From a bacterium (GTDB taxonomy: Bacteria; Bacteroidota; Rhodothermia; Balneolales; M1805), in assembly GCA_006226965.1 (NCBI GenBank), contig SBGQ01000149.1:1-60182 (forward strand): 60,182 nt of DNA. The letters are read 5' to 3'. Positions 1 to 9,110 of the stretch are shown here, piece by piece. Below the pieces are notes generated by a model. The model ran no database searches and had not been told where the DNA came from. It saw only the letters and a list, made by a program, of their open reading frames with translations. The stretch's first letter is position 1; each line of letters starts with the position of its first letter. The translations under genes and the position numbers were made by a program.

Positions 1-99
1 GTCTTTAATAACATTTTGCTCAATTTTTAGGTTTGATGGGAAGTGAAATTCAAATAATTGTACCTTTAGGCGTTTCATTTTTAAAATCGTTCAGAATTC

Positions 100-2769
100 A
101 TGAATAAAAATCGCATTGCATTGGCAATCATCAGTTTGGGCTTAACCTATTGTAGCGAACCACCACCGGTAGAAAAAGTTATTTATCAATCAGAATCGTA
201 TACACTCACAAATTATAAAGTTGAACAGGGTGATTATAAGGCTAGTGTAGTTTCACCGACTGAAATCAAATCGAATTATTTTAATGAGCCAAGAGATTTA
301 AAGTTTAAGTTCGCGATAAACGGAATCGACAATGAAATGGGCTACGGAGTTGATCATTCAGTTTTATTGTATCCGGATTTAAGTGGTAATGTTGTTTTAC
401 CGATTATTCCTTTTGGAAATCAACTCACACAATTGGAAAAGCAAGCCGATAAAACTGCGTTCTTAGAGCCCAATACTAAGGTTACGTTTCAGGTAGATTT
501 AAATCCTGTTTTTGATACCATTACCAAGTCGAAGGTGTTTAAAGGTTCGAATGAATATCAAATAAAAGGCATTTCATCTATTTCGGTTTTGGGAAGCAAG
601 TCGCCTTTGGACTGGGATTTTTCTGGAACTGAAAACCAATTAAAAGATGAAGACGGCGATGGAATTTATTCACTTACGATTACATTTAATCCCGTAAAAG
701 TTGATGGCAACTCCAGAAAATGGACATTGGAAAACTCAATTGCCAAGTACGCTGCGTTCACGTCAGATTTACCATTACTAGATGCTTTGTATAACCTTTC
801 TTTAGATGAGTTAGAAAAACTTAGAACCGATTCCGGTTTTTGGGATACCGGTGCAAAATGGTCGGGAGTTTGGACTCGCGATATGAGTTATTCAATCGTA
901 TTGGCATTAGCTTATTTAGATGCTGAAACGGCAAAAGCTTGTCTAAGAGCAAAAGTTAAAAACGACCGCATTATTCAGGATACCGGAACGGGCGGAAGCT
1001 GGCCAATTTCATCAGACAGGATGACCTGGAGTTTGGCTGCATGGGAAATTTATGCTGTTACGGGCGATACAAATTGGCTAAACGAAGCGTTTACCGTGAT
1101 TTCAAATTCTGCAGAAGACGACTTGAAAAACGTATTCTCAAACGATTCTCTCGTTTACGGTGAAACCAGTTTCGCCGATTGGAGAGAGCAGTCGTATCCA
1201 AGATGGATGCAGCCTATTGATATTTATACTTCAGAAGCTGCTGATAACGGAATGGTACATCAACATACCTATCAAATTTTAGCTGATATGGCCGAAAGTT
1301 TGGGTCAGGATTCCTTAAGCGCACGTTATCAAACCATTGCTGATTATTTGAAAGAGAATATTAATGCAACATTTTGGCAGGAAGAACAGGGGTATTATGC
1401 ACAATTTACCTACGGTTCGCCTTTCCCAAAAGTCTCGCCGCGAGCAATGGCTTTAGCTGAAATATTTGGTGTTTTATTCGATATTGCTGATGAAAACAAG
1501 AAGAAGCAAATAGTATCGTCCACACCAATAGTAGAGTTCGGTATTCCTACTATTTACCCGCAGATTCCAAATATTCCTGCGTATCACAACAATGGAATTT
1601 GGCCTTTTGTTCAGGCTTTTTGGAATTGGTCGGCAGCCAATGTTAAAAATGAAAGTGTTCTTACACAGGGCTTAGCTTCTATGTATCGTGCTTCGGCATT
1701 GTTCTTAACCAATAAAGAAAATATGCGCGCCGATAACGGTTTCGATTACCCGACCGAAATAAACTCAGACCGACAGCTTTGGAGTGTTGCCGGTAATTTG
1801 GCAATGACTTACCGCATTTTCTTCGGGATGAGATTTGAGCCGAATGGATTGCGTTTGGAGCCAGTAATTCCTCAGGCTTTTGCAGGTAAAAAAGAATTAC
1901 AGAATTTTAAATACAGAAATGCAGACTTATCGATTAAGGTAGATGGATTCGGTAGCAAGGTAGCTACTGTGAAAATTGATGGTGAGATTCAAAAAGATGC
2001 GTTTATTCCGGCTAATGTAAGCGGAACACATACCATTGAAATTACATTAGATAATCAATCATTCAATCAAGACGGAATCCATTTGGTTGAAAATTTATAT
2101 GCGTTAGAAACGCCGATTTTAAAAGAAACAAACCGCGGTTTTGAGTGGGATTCAATAAATGGTGCAGTTGCATATGAAGTTCTTCGAAACGGTTTAGCTG
2201 TTGATACGGTTGAAGTAACAAATTATCAAACCAAAAGAGAATCGGTTGTTGCAAACTGGCAAGTTCGTTCCTTGGCAAATGACCAACTCTTAAATTCTTT
2301 TTATTCTGAGCCATTGTCTAAAACCCTTCCGGCAGCAGAAATCTGGATTGAGGCCGAACGATACGGAACACGCGAACGTGTTGGCGCAACAGGTTATCGT
2401 GGTTATGGATTCTTGAAATTAGACGTTGATTCGACCAAGACATCAGATGTGAAAATGTTAGTTTACCCCAATAATGGAGGTGACTATTGGCTCGATTTCA
2501 GATATGCAAACGGGAACGGACCAATAAACACGGAGAATAAAACCGGAATTCGCTCATTGTATGTGAATGGTGAATGGATGGGAAGCAGCATATTCCCGCA
2601 GCGAGGAACCAATGAGTGGAGTAATTGGGGATTTTCAAACAGAATTAAAGCAACACTAAAAACCGGTCGCAATGAAATTGAATTGCGCTATGAATCATAC
2701 AACGCAAATATGAACGGCGAAGTAAACGGATTTTGGTTGGATGCAATGCGATTAGTGAGAAGCGAGTAA
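100..2769 (+). CDS. Lipoprotein six-hairpin glycoside hydrolase with C-terminal CBM-like domain
   Basis: The N-terminus is a lipoprotein signal with the lipidated Cys at about residue 18 (LTYC), so the enzyme should be anchored in an outer or periplasmic membrane. Residues 40-220 look like beta-sandwich modules, including an Asp-rich DEDGDG stretch typical of starch-binding-like folds. Residues about 240-600 have the WTRDMSY, GGSWP and NNGIWPF motifs and repeated helical pattern of (alpha/alpha)6 six-hairpin glycosidases (GH63/GH78/amylo-glucosidase-like). Residues about 740-889 resemble a CBM6/CBM35-type carbohydrate-binding domain (IEAERYG start, FWLDAMRLV end). Family assignment within the six-hairpin clan is uncertain and the substrate is unknown. 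It is monocistronic in the window and faces the decayed toxin gene. Confidence 0.75.
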   Translation: MNKNRIALAIISLGLTYCSEPPPVEKVIYQSESYTLTNYKVEQGDYKASVVSPTEIKSNYFNEPRDLKFKFAINGIDNEMGYGVDHSVLLYPDLSGNVVLPIIPFGNQLTQLEKQADKTAFLEPNTKVTFQVDLNPVFDTITKSKVFKGSNEYQIKGISSISVLGSKSPLDWDFSGTENQLKDEDGDGIYSLTITFNPVKVDGNSRKWTLENSIAKYAAFTSDLPLLDALYNLSLDELEKLRTDSGFWDTGAKWSGVWTRDMSYSIVLALAYLDAETAKACLRAKVKNDRIIQDTGTGGSWPISSDRMTWSLAAWEIYAVTGDTNWLNEAFTVISNSAEDDLKNVFSNDSLVYGETSFADWREQSYPRWMQPIDIYTSEAADNGMVHQHTYQILADMAESLGQDSLSARYQTIADYLKENINATFWQEEQGYYAQFTYGSPFPKVSPRAMALAEIFGVLFDIADENKKKQIVSSTPIVEFGIPTIYPQIPNIPAYHNNGIWPFVQAFWNWSAANVKNESVLTQGLASMYRASALFLTNKENMRADNGFDYPTEINSDRQLWSVAGNLAMTYRIFFGMRFEPNGLRLEPVIPQAFAGKKELQNFKYRNADLSIKVDGFGSKVATVKIDGEIQKDAFIPANVSGTHTIEITLDNQSFNQDGIHLVENLYALETPILKETNRGFEWDSINGAVAYEVLRNGLAVDTVEVTNYQTKRESVVANWQVRSLANDQLLNSFYSEPLSKTLPAAEIWIEAERYGTRERVGATGYRGYGFLKLDVDSTKTSDVKMLVYPNNGGDYWLDFRYANGNGPINTENKTGIRSLYVNGEWMGSSIFPQRGTNEWSNWGFSNRIKATLKTGRNEIELRYESYNANMNGEVNGFWLDAMRLVRSE

Positions 2770-2772
2770 TGA

Positions 2773-3031
2773 TTATTCGTAATGTGTCCACATGCGAATT
2801 ATCTTAACAATTTTTTGGTCTTCAAAGATTTGATAAACCAATCGGTGCTGGATGTTTATCCTTCTTGAATAAGCACCTGTTAAATCACCGACGAGTTTTT
2901 CGTATGGTGGATATTCCTGAAGAGGATTAATCTTTAAAATTTCTAAGATTGGCTCAGCTTTGTCTTTTAAGCCGGATGAATTTAATTTTTTTGCATCTTT
3001 TTGAGATTGTTTGGAAATGATGAATGTACAT
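2773..3031 (-). pseudogene. yoeB: Decayed YoeB/Txe-family mRNA interferase toxin
   Basis: Translating the minus strand with stop at 2773 gives a YoeB/Txe-like chain: KQSQKDAKKL, then PPYEKLVGDL, AYSRRINIQHRLVYQ and the terminal MWTHYE. The family normally starts with Met about 10 residues before the KQ motif. Here the only nearby ATG (3031-3029) is out of frame by one base with the rest, and the in-frame upstream codon at 3036-3034 is a stop. No ATG, GTG or TTG begins the correct frame, so the toxin is frameshifted close to its start. Catalytic-region residues (SRRIN, HRLVY, terminal HYE) are retained, which suggests recent decay. It lies directly downstream of a YefM-like antitoxin that also carries a nonsense codon. 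Confidence 0.72.
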
Positions 3032-3036
3032 GATTA

Positions 3037-3276
3037 TCAATCGAGTGTATTATCACAGTCTTCGATGGATGTAGTTAATCCTTCTTTTATGGATTCGATC
3101 ATTCCGGGAATTCCGGAAAGAAATAGTGTTTCCTGAATAGCTCTCCAATCAAACTCATTAATTAAAACGGCATTATTTCTTTTATCTAAGATTTGAATCG
3201 GTTGATGTGTATCTGCAATTTCATTTTTGATGTTAAAAATTTCATTTTGAAATTAAATGGCTGTAATAGTTTTCAT
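3037..3276 (-). pseudogene. yefM: Decayed YefM/Phd-family antitoxin (in-frame stop at codon 8)
   Basis: An ATG at 3276-3274 opens MKTITAI, the classic start of YefM/Phd antitoxins, but codon 8 is TAA (3255-3253) where the family has Glu in the TEFQ motif. The frame then continues without stops for 71 codons (FQNEIFN..., PIQILDKRNNAVLI, DWRAIQETL, SIEDC) to TGA at 3039-3037, with recognisable YefM content throughout. The gene is immediately upstream of the broken toxin in the usual antitoxin-first order. A single G-to-T change would create this stop. A sequencing error is possible, but the partner toxin is independently frameshifted, so joint decay is more likely. Confidence 0.7.
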
Positions 3277-3323
3277 AGTGGAACTGAAAAACATTCTTAG
3301 ATTAAGTGAAATTTAAACACACA

Positions 3324-3830
3324 TCACTTTATAACAACAGAACTCAATTTCATTAACTGCTCATTCAATAATTGAGAGTTTTCTAAACCAAATTCGGTTG
3401 TTATTTGCTTGAATTCGTGTAGCCTGATTTGAATTAGGGTTTCAATCAATTCTTTGCCGTTTTCGGTAAGAGTTAATGAAATGGCTCTCTTATCCATCGG
3501 ATGTTTGATTTTTTGAACAAGCCCTTTTTTCATTAATTCACCGATCATGGTAGTTACAGAACCCGATGTTAATACACTAGCTTCCATAATTTCAGCTGCT
3601 GTTAAGGAGTTTGGAAACTTTCGCCTTAGTGCTGCTAAAGCCTGAAACTGAGAATGTGTAATGGAATAGGCTTTACAATGTGCATTAAGCGTTTGGTCTA
3701 ACAATTGTGCACATCGCATCAGACGAAATAGAAAAGCGGTGTTTGTATCATGAAAAAGTGAATCGGGGTCACTTTGTTTCCATTCGGTAAAAAACTGTTC
3801 AACAAAATCAGGGGTAAATTTTTTTTCCAT
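3324..3830 (-). CDS. MarR family transcriptional regulator
   Basis: This 168-residue protein has the MarR winged-helix layout: an N-terminal dimerisation helix, a helix-turn-helix around residues 75-115 (LTAAEIMEASVLTSGSVTTMIGEL) and a wing with the family-typical K..MDKRAISLTLTENGKEL at about 125-145. Family members bind palindromic operators as dimers and usually repress themselves and a divergent gene until a small ligand binds. It is divergent from the cupin gene at 3901, and the 70-bp gap contains an 18-bp palindrome that is the obvious candidate operator. The ligand cannot be inferred. Confidence 0.9.
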   Translation of the reverse strand: MEKKFTPDFVEQFFTEWKQSDPDSLFHDTNTAFLFRLMRCAQLLDQTLNAHCKAYSITHSQFQALAALRRKFPNSLTAAEIMEASVLTSGSVTTMIGELMKKGLVQKIKHPMDKRAISLTLTENGKELIETLIQIRLHEFKQITTEFGLENSQLLNEQLMKLSSVVIK

Positions 3831-3859
3831 GATGAAACTATTTTGAAATTCAAATGTAA

Positions 3860-3877
3860 TATCTTGAAATCAAGATA
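3860..3877. promoter_or_regulatory. 18-bp palindrome, probable MarR operator
   Basis: TATCTTGA-AA-TCAAGATA is a perfect inverted repeat with a 2-nt centre, located between the divergent marR (start 3830) and cupin (start 3901) genes. A second, shorter imperfectly related palindrome, TTTGAA-A-TTCAAA, lies at 3842-3854. Length, spacing and TTGA/TCAA half-sites match the type of operator bound by MarR dimers, so autoregulation and control of the cupin gene are inferred. Confidence 0.65.
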
Positions 3878-3900
3878 AATTTCAAACAATAAGTTTACCG

Positions 3901-4386
3901 ATGCAAACAAAGCCTAAAAAAATTTCAAGCAAAGAAGGCGTTTTACTTTCTACCGGAAAAGATATAATGAGTATCAAGCTCAATACAACTCATACGAACG
4001 GACAATTTTCACTGGTGGAGCGATTAGTAGCTGCTCAATTTCAATCGCCGCCACAATTTCATGCTCATGAGGATACAGATTGGCTGTGTTACGTGCTAAG
4101 TGGAACGCTTCATTTTTACAACGCTGATATTGAATATGTATGTAAACAAGGAGATTGCATATATCTTCCTCGATTAACGTATTTCAGATGGGCTAATCCG
4201 TATGATGTGGATGCCAGATGTTTGATTTTTTATACACCCGGAGGATTCGAAGGTTTTTTTGAAGAAGTAGTTCCGCTAATCGGTAAAAAGACAGATCATA
4301 TCGGTGAATATGACAAAACTTTGAATGAAATTCTTGCAGTTCAGGATAGATATAAAATCATCAGAAAGCCCTTGGGCGAGCATTAA
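3901..4386 (+). CDS. Cupin domain protein
   Basis: This is a single-domain cupin of 161 residues. The first cupin motif is visible as HAHEDTDWLCYVLSGTLHF (about 55-73), giving two His and an acidic residue as likely metal ligands. The second motif region contains GDCIYLPRLTYFRWANP (about 84-100), where the usual His is not obvious. Such small cupins (quercetinase-like or storage-type) include dioxygenases, isomerases and sensors, so no reaction can be assigned. A TAAGTTTA box ends only 3 nt before the ATG, which may mean a very short or absent leader. It is probably controlled by the divergent MarR protein. Confidence 0.75.
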   Translation: MQTKPKKISSKEGVLLSTGKDIMSIKLNTTHTNGQFSLVERLVAAQFQSPPQFHAHEDTDWLCYVLSGTLHFYNADIEYVCKQGDCIYLPRLTYFRWANPYDVDARCLIFYTPGGFEGFFEEVVPLIGKKTDHIGEYDKTLNEILAVQDRYKIIRKPLGEH

Positions 4387-4387
4387 T

Positions 4388-4421
4388 AAAAAAGCCCTCG
4401 GAGCGAGGCTCAACGAGGGCT
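4388..4421 (-). terminator. Rho-independent terminator reading on the minus strand
   Basis: An 8-bp stem (AGCCCTCG at 4393-4400 with CGAGGGCT at 4414-4421) is followed, on the minus strand, by a run of six T. It sits just beyond the cupin stop but only has a T-tract for minus-strand transcription. The nearest minus-strand gene, acnA, already has its own terminator about 180 nt upstream of this one. Confidence 0.65.
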
Positions 4422-4594
4422 AATGCAAGTAGTGATAGAAGACCGCAATTTGGGCTGCGGAAAACCATCGTTTAGTTCTAAGTTTTGTTTAAATACGACG
4501 AATCGTATTCCACAAGAATGTAAATGCTGAAACGAAAAAAAGCAAGAGTCAGTACACAAATCAAATCAGACTTTTTACAGGTATCAACAAAACA
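4422..4594 (-). other. Structured intergenic stretch, possible small RNA
   Basis: Between the acnA terminator and the hairpin at 4388-4421 the minus strand holds two more hairpins. One has a 7-bp AATACGA/TCGTATT stem closing a TTCG tetraloop (4492-4509) and the other a CCGCA/TGCGG stem (4443-4460). With the terminal hairpin plus T-run this resembles a compact non-coding transcript of about 120-180 nt. No known RNA family was recognised and no convincing promoter was located. Confidence 0.3.
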
Positions 4595-4628
4595 AAAAAG
4601 GGTTAATCCTTGCGGAATAACCCTTTTT
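4595..4628. terminator. Terminator of acnA (bidirectional shape)
   Basis: AAAAAGGGTTA (4595-4605) pairs with TAACCCTTTTT (4618-4628). A-runs and T-runs flank both sides, so it can act in either direction. It starts 20 nt past the acnA stop codon, as expected for the end of that transcript. Confidence 0.8.
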
Positions 4629-4647
4629 ATTTTCAGTTTATTCAAAC

Positions 4648-7350
4648 TTAGTTTTTGAGGAATCCTCTCAACACCGTTTGTAAAATACCACCGTTGCGAT
4701 AGTAATCAACCTCAACCGGAGTGTCGATTCTACAGGTTGTTTCAAACTCGGTCTTTGCACCGCTTGCTGAAACAGCAGTTACCTTAACGGTTTCTTTTGG
4801 CTTTAAGCTGTCATCAATATGTATGTGGAAAGTTTCGGTACCATCTAGTCCTAATACAGAAGCATTTTGACCTTCTTTGAACTGTAATGGTAACACGCCC
4901 ATTCCTACTAAGTTAGAGCGGTGAATGCGCTCAAATGATTCAGCAATTACAGCTTTGATACCCAATAAGAAGGTGCCTTTTGCAGCCCAGTCACGGGATG
5001 AACCTGTTCCGTATTCTTTTCCGGCTAAAGCAATTAAGTTAGTTCCGTTTTCTTTGTATTGGATGGAAGCTTCATAAATGCTGGTTACTTCACCGGTTGG
5101 TAAGTAGGTAGTCATACCGCCTTCGGTTCCCGGAGCCATTTGGTTTTTCAAACGGATGTTTGCAAAGGTTCCGCGAGTCATAACTCGGTCGTTACCGCGA
5201 CGTGAACCGTAGGAGTTGAAATCGTCTTCAGCAACTTTGTTGTCTTGTAAGAATTTTCCGGCCGGAGAAGATTTTTTGATATTACCTGCCGGTGAAATGT
5301 GGTCAGTAGTGATAGAATCGCCCACTTTTACCAAAACTCTTGCGCTTTCAATGGCTTTGATTGGCGCTAAATCCATACCTAAATCCACAAAGAACGGTGG
5401 TTCTTGGATATATGTAGAAGCATCGTCCCAATTGAATAACTCACCGCCTGTAACAGGAATGGCATTCCATTCTTCGTTTGAATCAGCGATTCCGTTATAC
5501 ATTTTGTTGAAGATATCTGGACGAACGGCATTGTCTAAATGAGCTGCGATTTCGTCGCTTGTCGGCCAAATGTCTTTCAAATAAACAGGATTGCCTTTTT
5601 GGTCTTTACCGATTGGGTCGTTTGCTAAGTCGATATCAACTGTACCGGCAATGGCGTAAGCCACAACCAATGGAGGCGAAGCCAGGAAGTTAGCTTTTAC
5701 GTTTGCATGAATACGACCTTCGAAGTTTCTGTTTCCTGAAAGTACACCGGATACAATCAAATCGCCTTCTTTAATCGCTTTTTCAACAGCATCAGGAAGT
5801 GGACCTGAGTTACCGATACAGGTTGTACAACCGTAACCAACCAAGTTGAATCCTAATTGATCTAAGTAAGGTGTTAATCCTGCTTCATTCAAATATTCAG
5901 TAACTACGCGAGAACCCGGAGCCAAAGAAGTTTTTACGAAAGGTTTAACTCGCAAGCCTTTTTCAACTGCTTTTTTAGCTACAATACCTGCGCCCAACAT
6001 TACACTTGGGTTAGATGTGTTTGTACATGATGTGATGGCAGCAATTACAACATCACCATGGTGCATATCAACGGTAGTTCCATTTTTGTACACGCCTTTG
6101 TTTGCCAATTTATCAGCAGTTAAAGAGAAACCTTTGGTTGCTTCGGTACTTGTGAGTGACTTGTTGAATTCTGATTTAACATCTTTTAAAGCAATGCGGT
6201 CTTGCGGACGTTTTGGGCCTGCTAATGAAGGCTCAACAGTTGATAAATCCAAGAATAAGGTATCAGTGAAAACCGGATCTGTGGTTTCATCCGTACGGAA
6301 AAGACCTTGCAATTTAGTATAGCGTTCAACTAATTGAACGGTAGCTTCATCACGGCCGGTTCTTCTCATATAACGTAACGATTCATCGTCGATTGGGAAG
6401 AAGCCCATGGTTGCTCCGTATTCAGGTGCCATGTTTGCGATGGTTGCGCGGTCAGGCAAGCTCATGTTGCTGATACCATCACCATAAAACTCAACAAATT
6501 TACCTACTACGCCTTTTTTGCGAAGCATTTGAACAATAGTAAGGGTTACATCGGTTGCAGTAACGCCTTCTTTTGCTTTACCTGATAATTTGAAACCGAT
6601 TACTTCCGGCAATAACATGTAAATAGGTTGGCCAAGCATAACAGCTTCTGCTTCAATACCGCCAACACCCCAACCAACGATACCGAGACCGTTAATCATG
6701 GTTGTGTGTGAATCTGTTCCTACTAATGAATCAGGATAAGCAACTACGCTGTCGTCTTCAGGGCGGGTCCAAACGCCTTTTGCCAAATACTCTAAGTTTA
6801 CTTGGTGAACAATACCACGTCCCGGAGGAACAACACCAAAGTTATCAAACGCTTTTTGTCCCCAACGGAGGAATTCGTAACGCTCGCGGTTTCTTTCGAA
6901 TTCTTTTTTCACGTTGTGCATGAAAGCAAATTCAGAACCGAAAGTATCAACCTGAACAGAGTGGTCGATTACGAGGTCAACCGGAACAACCGGGTTAATT
7001 TTTTTAGGATCGCCGCCCAAACGTTTCATAGCAGAACGTAAAGCGGCCAAATCTACTACAGCAGGTACTCCGGTGAAATCCTGAAGAACCACACGAGCCG
7101 GTTTAAAAGGAATTTCAACATCTTCAACTTTTTGAGGATTGAAGGAAGCCACTTTCTTAACATCGGCTTCTTCAACTACATAATTATCACATTCTCTTAA
7201 AACCGCTTCTAATAAAACTTTAATGGAAAATGGGAGTTTGTGAATGCCGGGATAGCCTTGTTCTGCAAGTTTATCCAACGAATAAGCGTATGCTTTTCCG
7301 GTACCGGTATCGAATTGGACACGTGTTCCGAAGTAATCTTTTCTGCTCAT
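4648..7350 (-). CDS. acnA: Aconitate hydratase AcnA
   Basis: Aconitase interconverts citrate and isocitrate through cis-aconitate in the TCA cycle, in the cytoplasm, using a [4Fe-4S] cluster. The 900-residue length matches the AcnA/IRP1 class. The cluster ligands are visible as C442 (SCTNTSNPS) and C508/C511 ([12 protein letters not shown]). Other class features are the N-terminal [12 protein letters not shown], the [13 protein letters not shown] stretch (about 211-223) and the C-terminal swivel domain with [13 protein letters not shown] (residues about 780). It is monocistronic, with its own terminator. The 251-bp gap upstream separates it from the divergent symporter gene and shows no clear operator. 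Confidence 0.97.
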   Translation of the reverse strand: MSRKDYFGTRVQFDTGTGKAYAYSLDKLAEQGYPGIHKLPFSIKVLLEAVLRECDNYVVEEADVKKVASFNPQKVEDVEIPFKPARVVLQDFTGVPAVVDLAALRSAMKRLGGDPKKINPVVPVDLVIDHSVQVDTFGSEFAFMHNVKKEFERNRERYEFLRWGQKAFDNFGVVPPGRGIVHQVNLEYLAKGVWTRPEDDSVVAYPDSLVGTDSHTTMINGLGIVGWGVGGIEAEAVMLGQPIYMLLPEVIGFKLSGKAKEGVTATDVTLTIVQMLRKKGVVGKFVEFYGDGISNMSLPDRATIANMAPEYGATMGFFPIDDESLRYMRRTGRDEATVQLVERYTKLQGLFRTDETTDPVFTDTLFLDLSTVEPSLAGPKRPQDRIALKDVKSEFNKSLTSTEATKGFSLTADKLANKGVYKNGTTVDMHHGDVVIAAITSCTNTSNPSVMLGAGIVAKKAVEKGLRVKPFVKTSLAPGSRVVTEYLNEAGLTPYLDQLGFNLVGYGCTTCIGNSGPLPDAVEKAIKEGDLIVSGVLSGNRNFEGRIHANVKANFLASPPLVVAYAIAGTVDIDLANDPIGKDQKGNPVYLKDIWPTSDEIAAHLDNAVRPDIFNKMYNGIADSNEEWNAIPVTGGELFNWDDASTYIQEPPFFVDLGMDLAPIKAIESARVLVKVGDSITTDHISPAGNIKKSSPAGKFLQDNKVAEDDFNSYGSRRGNDRVMTRGTFANIRLKNQMAPGTEGGMTTYLPTGEVTSIYEASIQYKENGTNLIALAGKEYGTGSSRDWAAKGTFLLGIKAVIAESFERIHRSNLVGMGVLPLQFKEGQNASVLGLDGTETFHIHIDDSLKPKETVKVTAVSASGAKTEFETTCRIDTPVEVDYYRNGGILQTVLRGFLKN

Positions 7351-7601
7351 AGTGGAACTAAAATCAAATTTTGGTTTGGATTAAATAGTGCCCCAATATA
7401 GGGAATAAAAGCGATTTTATCAGGGTTTATGATAGGTTTAAGCTTATTTGAAAACAGAAAGAGGGTGTGCTTTTCTTACGCTTTTTTACAGCATCAGCCC
7501 AAGAGACGCTTTATTTTGAAAAACAATGTGAATTGAGGTTCTATTTTCACTGTTACCTCTTGAATGAAGCAGCGTTTCTGCAGCTGCACAAAAAGTAAAT
7601 T

Positions 7602-9032
7602 ATGTCCATTATTGATATCGCGATATTCGCAACCTATTTCCTCACTATGTTGGGAGTCGGTGTGTACTTTATGCGCAAAAACGAAAGTACAGAAGATTAT
7701 TACGTCGGCGGACGTTCGATGGGAGCTTGGCATGTAGGCATGTCGGTAGTAGCAACAGATGTAGGCGGCGGTTTTTCCATTGGGTTAGGCGGTTTGGGTT
7801 TCATGATCGGTGTTTCAGGTTCATGGATGCTGTTTACCGGATTAATCGGCGCATGGATTTCTGCTATTTTTCTGATTCCAAAAGTGAGCAAAATCGGGAG
7901 AGAAGTAAACTTGTTCACGTTTCCGCAGGTGTTTGATTATTTCTTTAATAAACGGGTTGGTCTGATTGCCGGAATTATCTCAGCAATTGGATACGTGGGA
8001 TTTACAAGTTCACAGATTTTGGCCGGAGCAAAGTTGGCATCAGCAACGTTTAACGGTTTAACATTAACAGACGGTATTTTATTGATGGGTTTAATTGCGG
8101 TGATTTATACGGTTTTGGGTGGTATAAAAGCCGTGATTTACACCGATACGATTCAATGGGCGGTGCTGATTTTCGGGTTAGTAGGTATAGGAATACCGCT
8201 TGGTTACACAGCTATCGGCGGCTGGGACTCAATCGTGCAAACCGTGGAGCCTGAAATGTTGAGCTTAACTAATATTCATTGGCAAGATTTAGTGAATTGG
8301 GCAGTAACAATTATTCCGATTTGGTTTGTCGGGATGACACTTTATCAACGTATTTATGCCTGTAAATCAGAAAAAGAAGCAAAAAAAGCTTGGTTTATTG
8401 CAGGCTTATTAGAGTACCCGATAATGGCGTTTATGGGTGTTTTATTGGGTTTATTTGCACGTGTTGCGTTTATGCAGGGTATGTTTGCCGAGTTCGGATA
8501 TACACATTTGGAAAGTTTAGATGCCGAAATGGGATTGCCGATTTTCTTAAAAACCATTTTACCGTTTGGTTTGTTGGGACTCATGCTTTCGGCGTATTTC
8601 AGCGCGATAATGTCAACCGCGGATAGTTGCCTGATGGCAGCTTCGGGAAATGTTGTAACCGACATCATTGAACGGTTTTTTAAAATCGAACCGGCAAAAT
8701 CTTTACGCTTATCGCAATGGGCGACCTTGGCAATAGGTGTATTAGCCATAATACTTGCCGCTTCCATGACAAACGTGTTGGAATTGATGCTTCTCTCCTA
8801 CGCTTTTATGGTTTCCGGATTATTTGTTCCGATAATCGGAGCCTTATACTGGAAACAATCAAGCTCGGTCGGGGCGATTTTAGCCATGATTGGCGGTGGA
8901 TTAACAACAATCAGTCTTAGTTTTTCGGGTTGGAATTTACCGCTCGGTTTAGACCCAAACGTGTTTGGGATCAGTGTGAGTTTGGTGCTTTTTGTGGGCG
9001 GAAGTTCGATTTGGGGAGATGAAGCTTGGTAA
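7602..9032 (+). CDS. Sodium:solute symporter (SSS family)
   Basis: This 476-residue polytopic membrane protein has about 12-13 predicted helices. It opens with the SSS-typical IDIAIFATYFLTMLGVGVYF and the YYVGGRSMGAWHVGMS motif following TM1. The family signature region around residues 150-190 (GLIAVIYTVLGGIKAVIYTDTIQ) and the STADSCLMAASG segment near 345 are also present. Family members import organic solutes with Na+; the specific substrate (sugar, organic acid or amino acid) cannot be read from the sequence. The M20 amidohydrolase gene starts 78 nt downstream on the same strand and may be co-transcribed, so a link between uptake and deacylation or peptide hydrolysis is possible. Confidence 0.9.
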   Translation: MSIIDIAIFATYFLTMLGVGVYFMRKNESTEDYYVGGRSMGAWHVGMSVVATDVGGGFSIGLGGLGFMIGVSGSWMLFTGLIGAWISAIFLIPKVSKIGREVNLFTFPQVFDYFFNKRVGLIAGIISAIGYVGFTSSQILAGAKLASATFNGLTLTDGILLMGLIAVIYTVLGGIKAVIYTDTIQWAVLIFGLVGIGIPLGYTAIGGWDSIVQTVEPEMLSLTNIHWQDLVNWAVTIIPIWFVGMTLYQRIYACKSEKEAKKAWFIAGLLEYPIMAFMGVLLGLFARVAFMQGMFAEFGYTHLESLDAEMGLPIFLKTILPFGLLGLMLSAYFSAIMSTADSCLMAASGNVVTDIIERFFKIEPAKSLRLSQWATLAIGVLAIILAASMTNVLELMLLSYAFMVSGLFVPIIGALYWKQSSSVGAILAMIGGGLTTISLSFSGWNLPLGLDPNVFGISVSLVLFVGGSSIWGDEAW

Positions 9033-9110
9033 CATATATGATTAAAATTTGATTGATTCCCTATTCTGCAATAAGTACTATCTGCTCATCATTTTATTAA
9101 TCGGGATTAT

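Noticed and set aside
4361-4468. A 35-codon minus-strand frame (MVFRSPNCG...) running through the terminator hairpin
   Set aside because: It lies across the hairpins, overlaps the end of the cupin gene, has no ribosome site and its composition is set by the stem sequences.
4490-4530. Short resemblance to 6S RNA (CCACAAGAATGT on the plus strand)
   Set aside because: Only about a dozen bases match, the surrounding strand does not fold as a long 6S-type duplex, and the terminator reads on the opposite strand.
7494-7733. 79-codon minus-strand frame over the start of the SSS symporter
   Set aside because: It overlaps the well-supported symporter on the other strand and shows no domain, signal or ribosome site.
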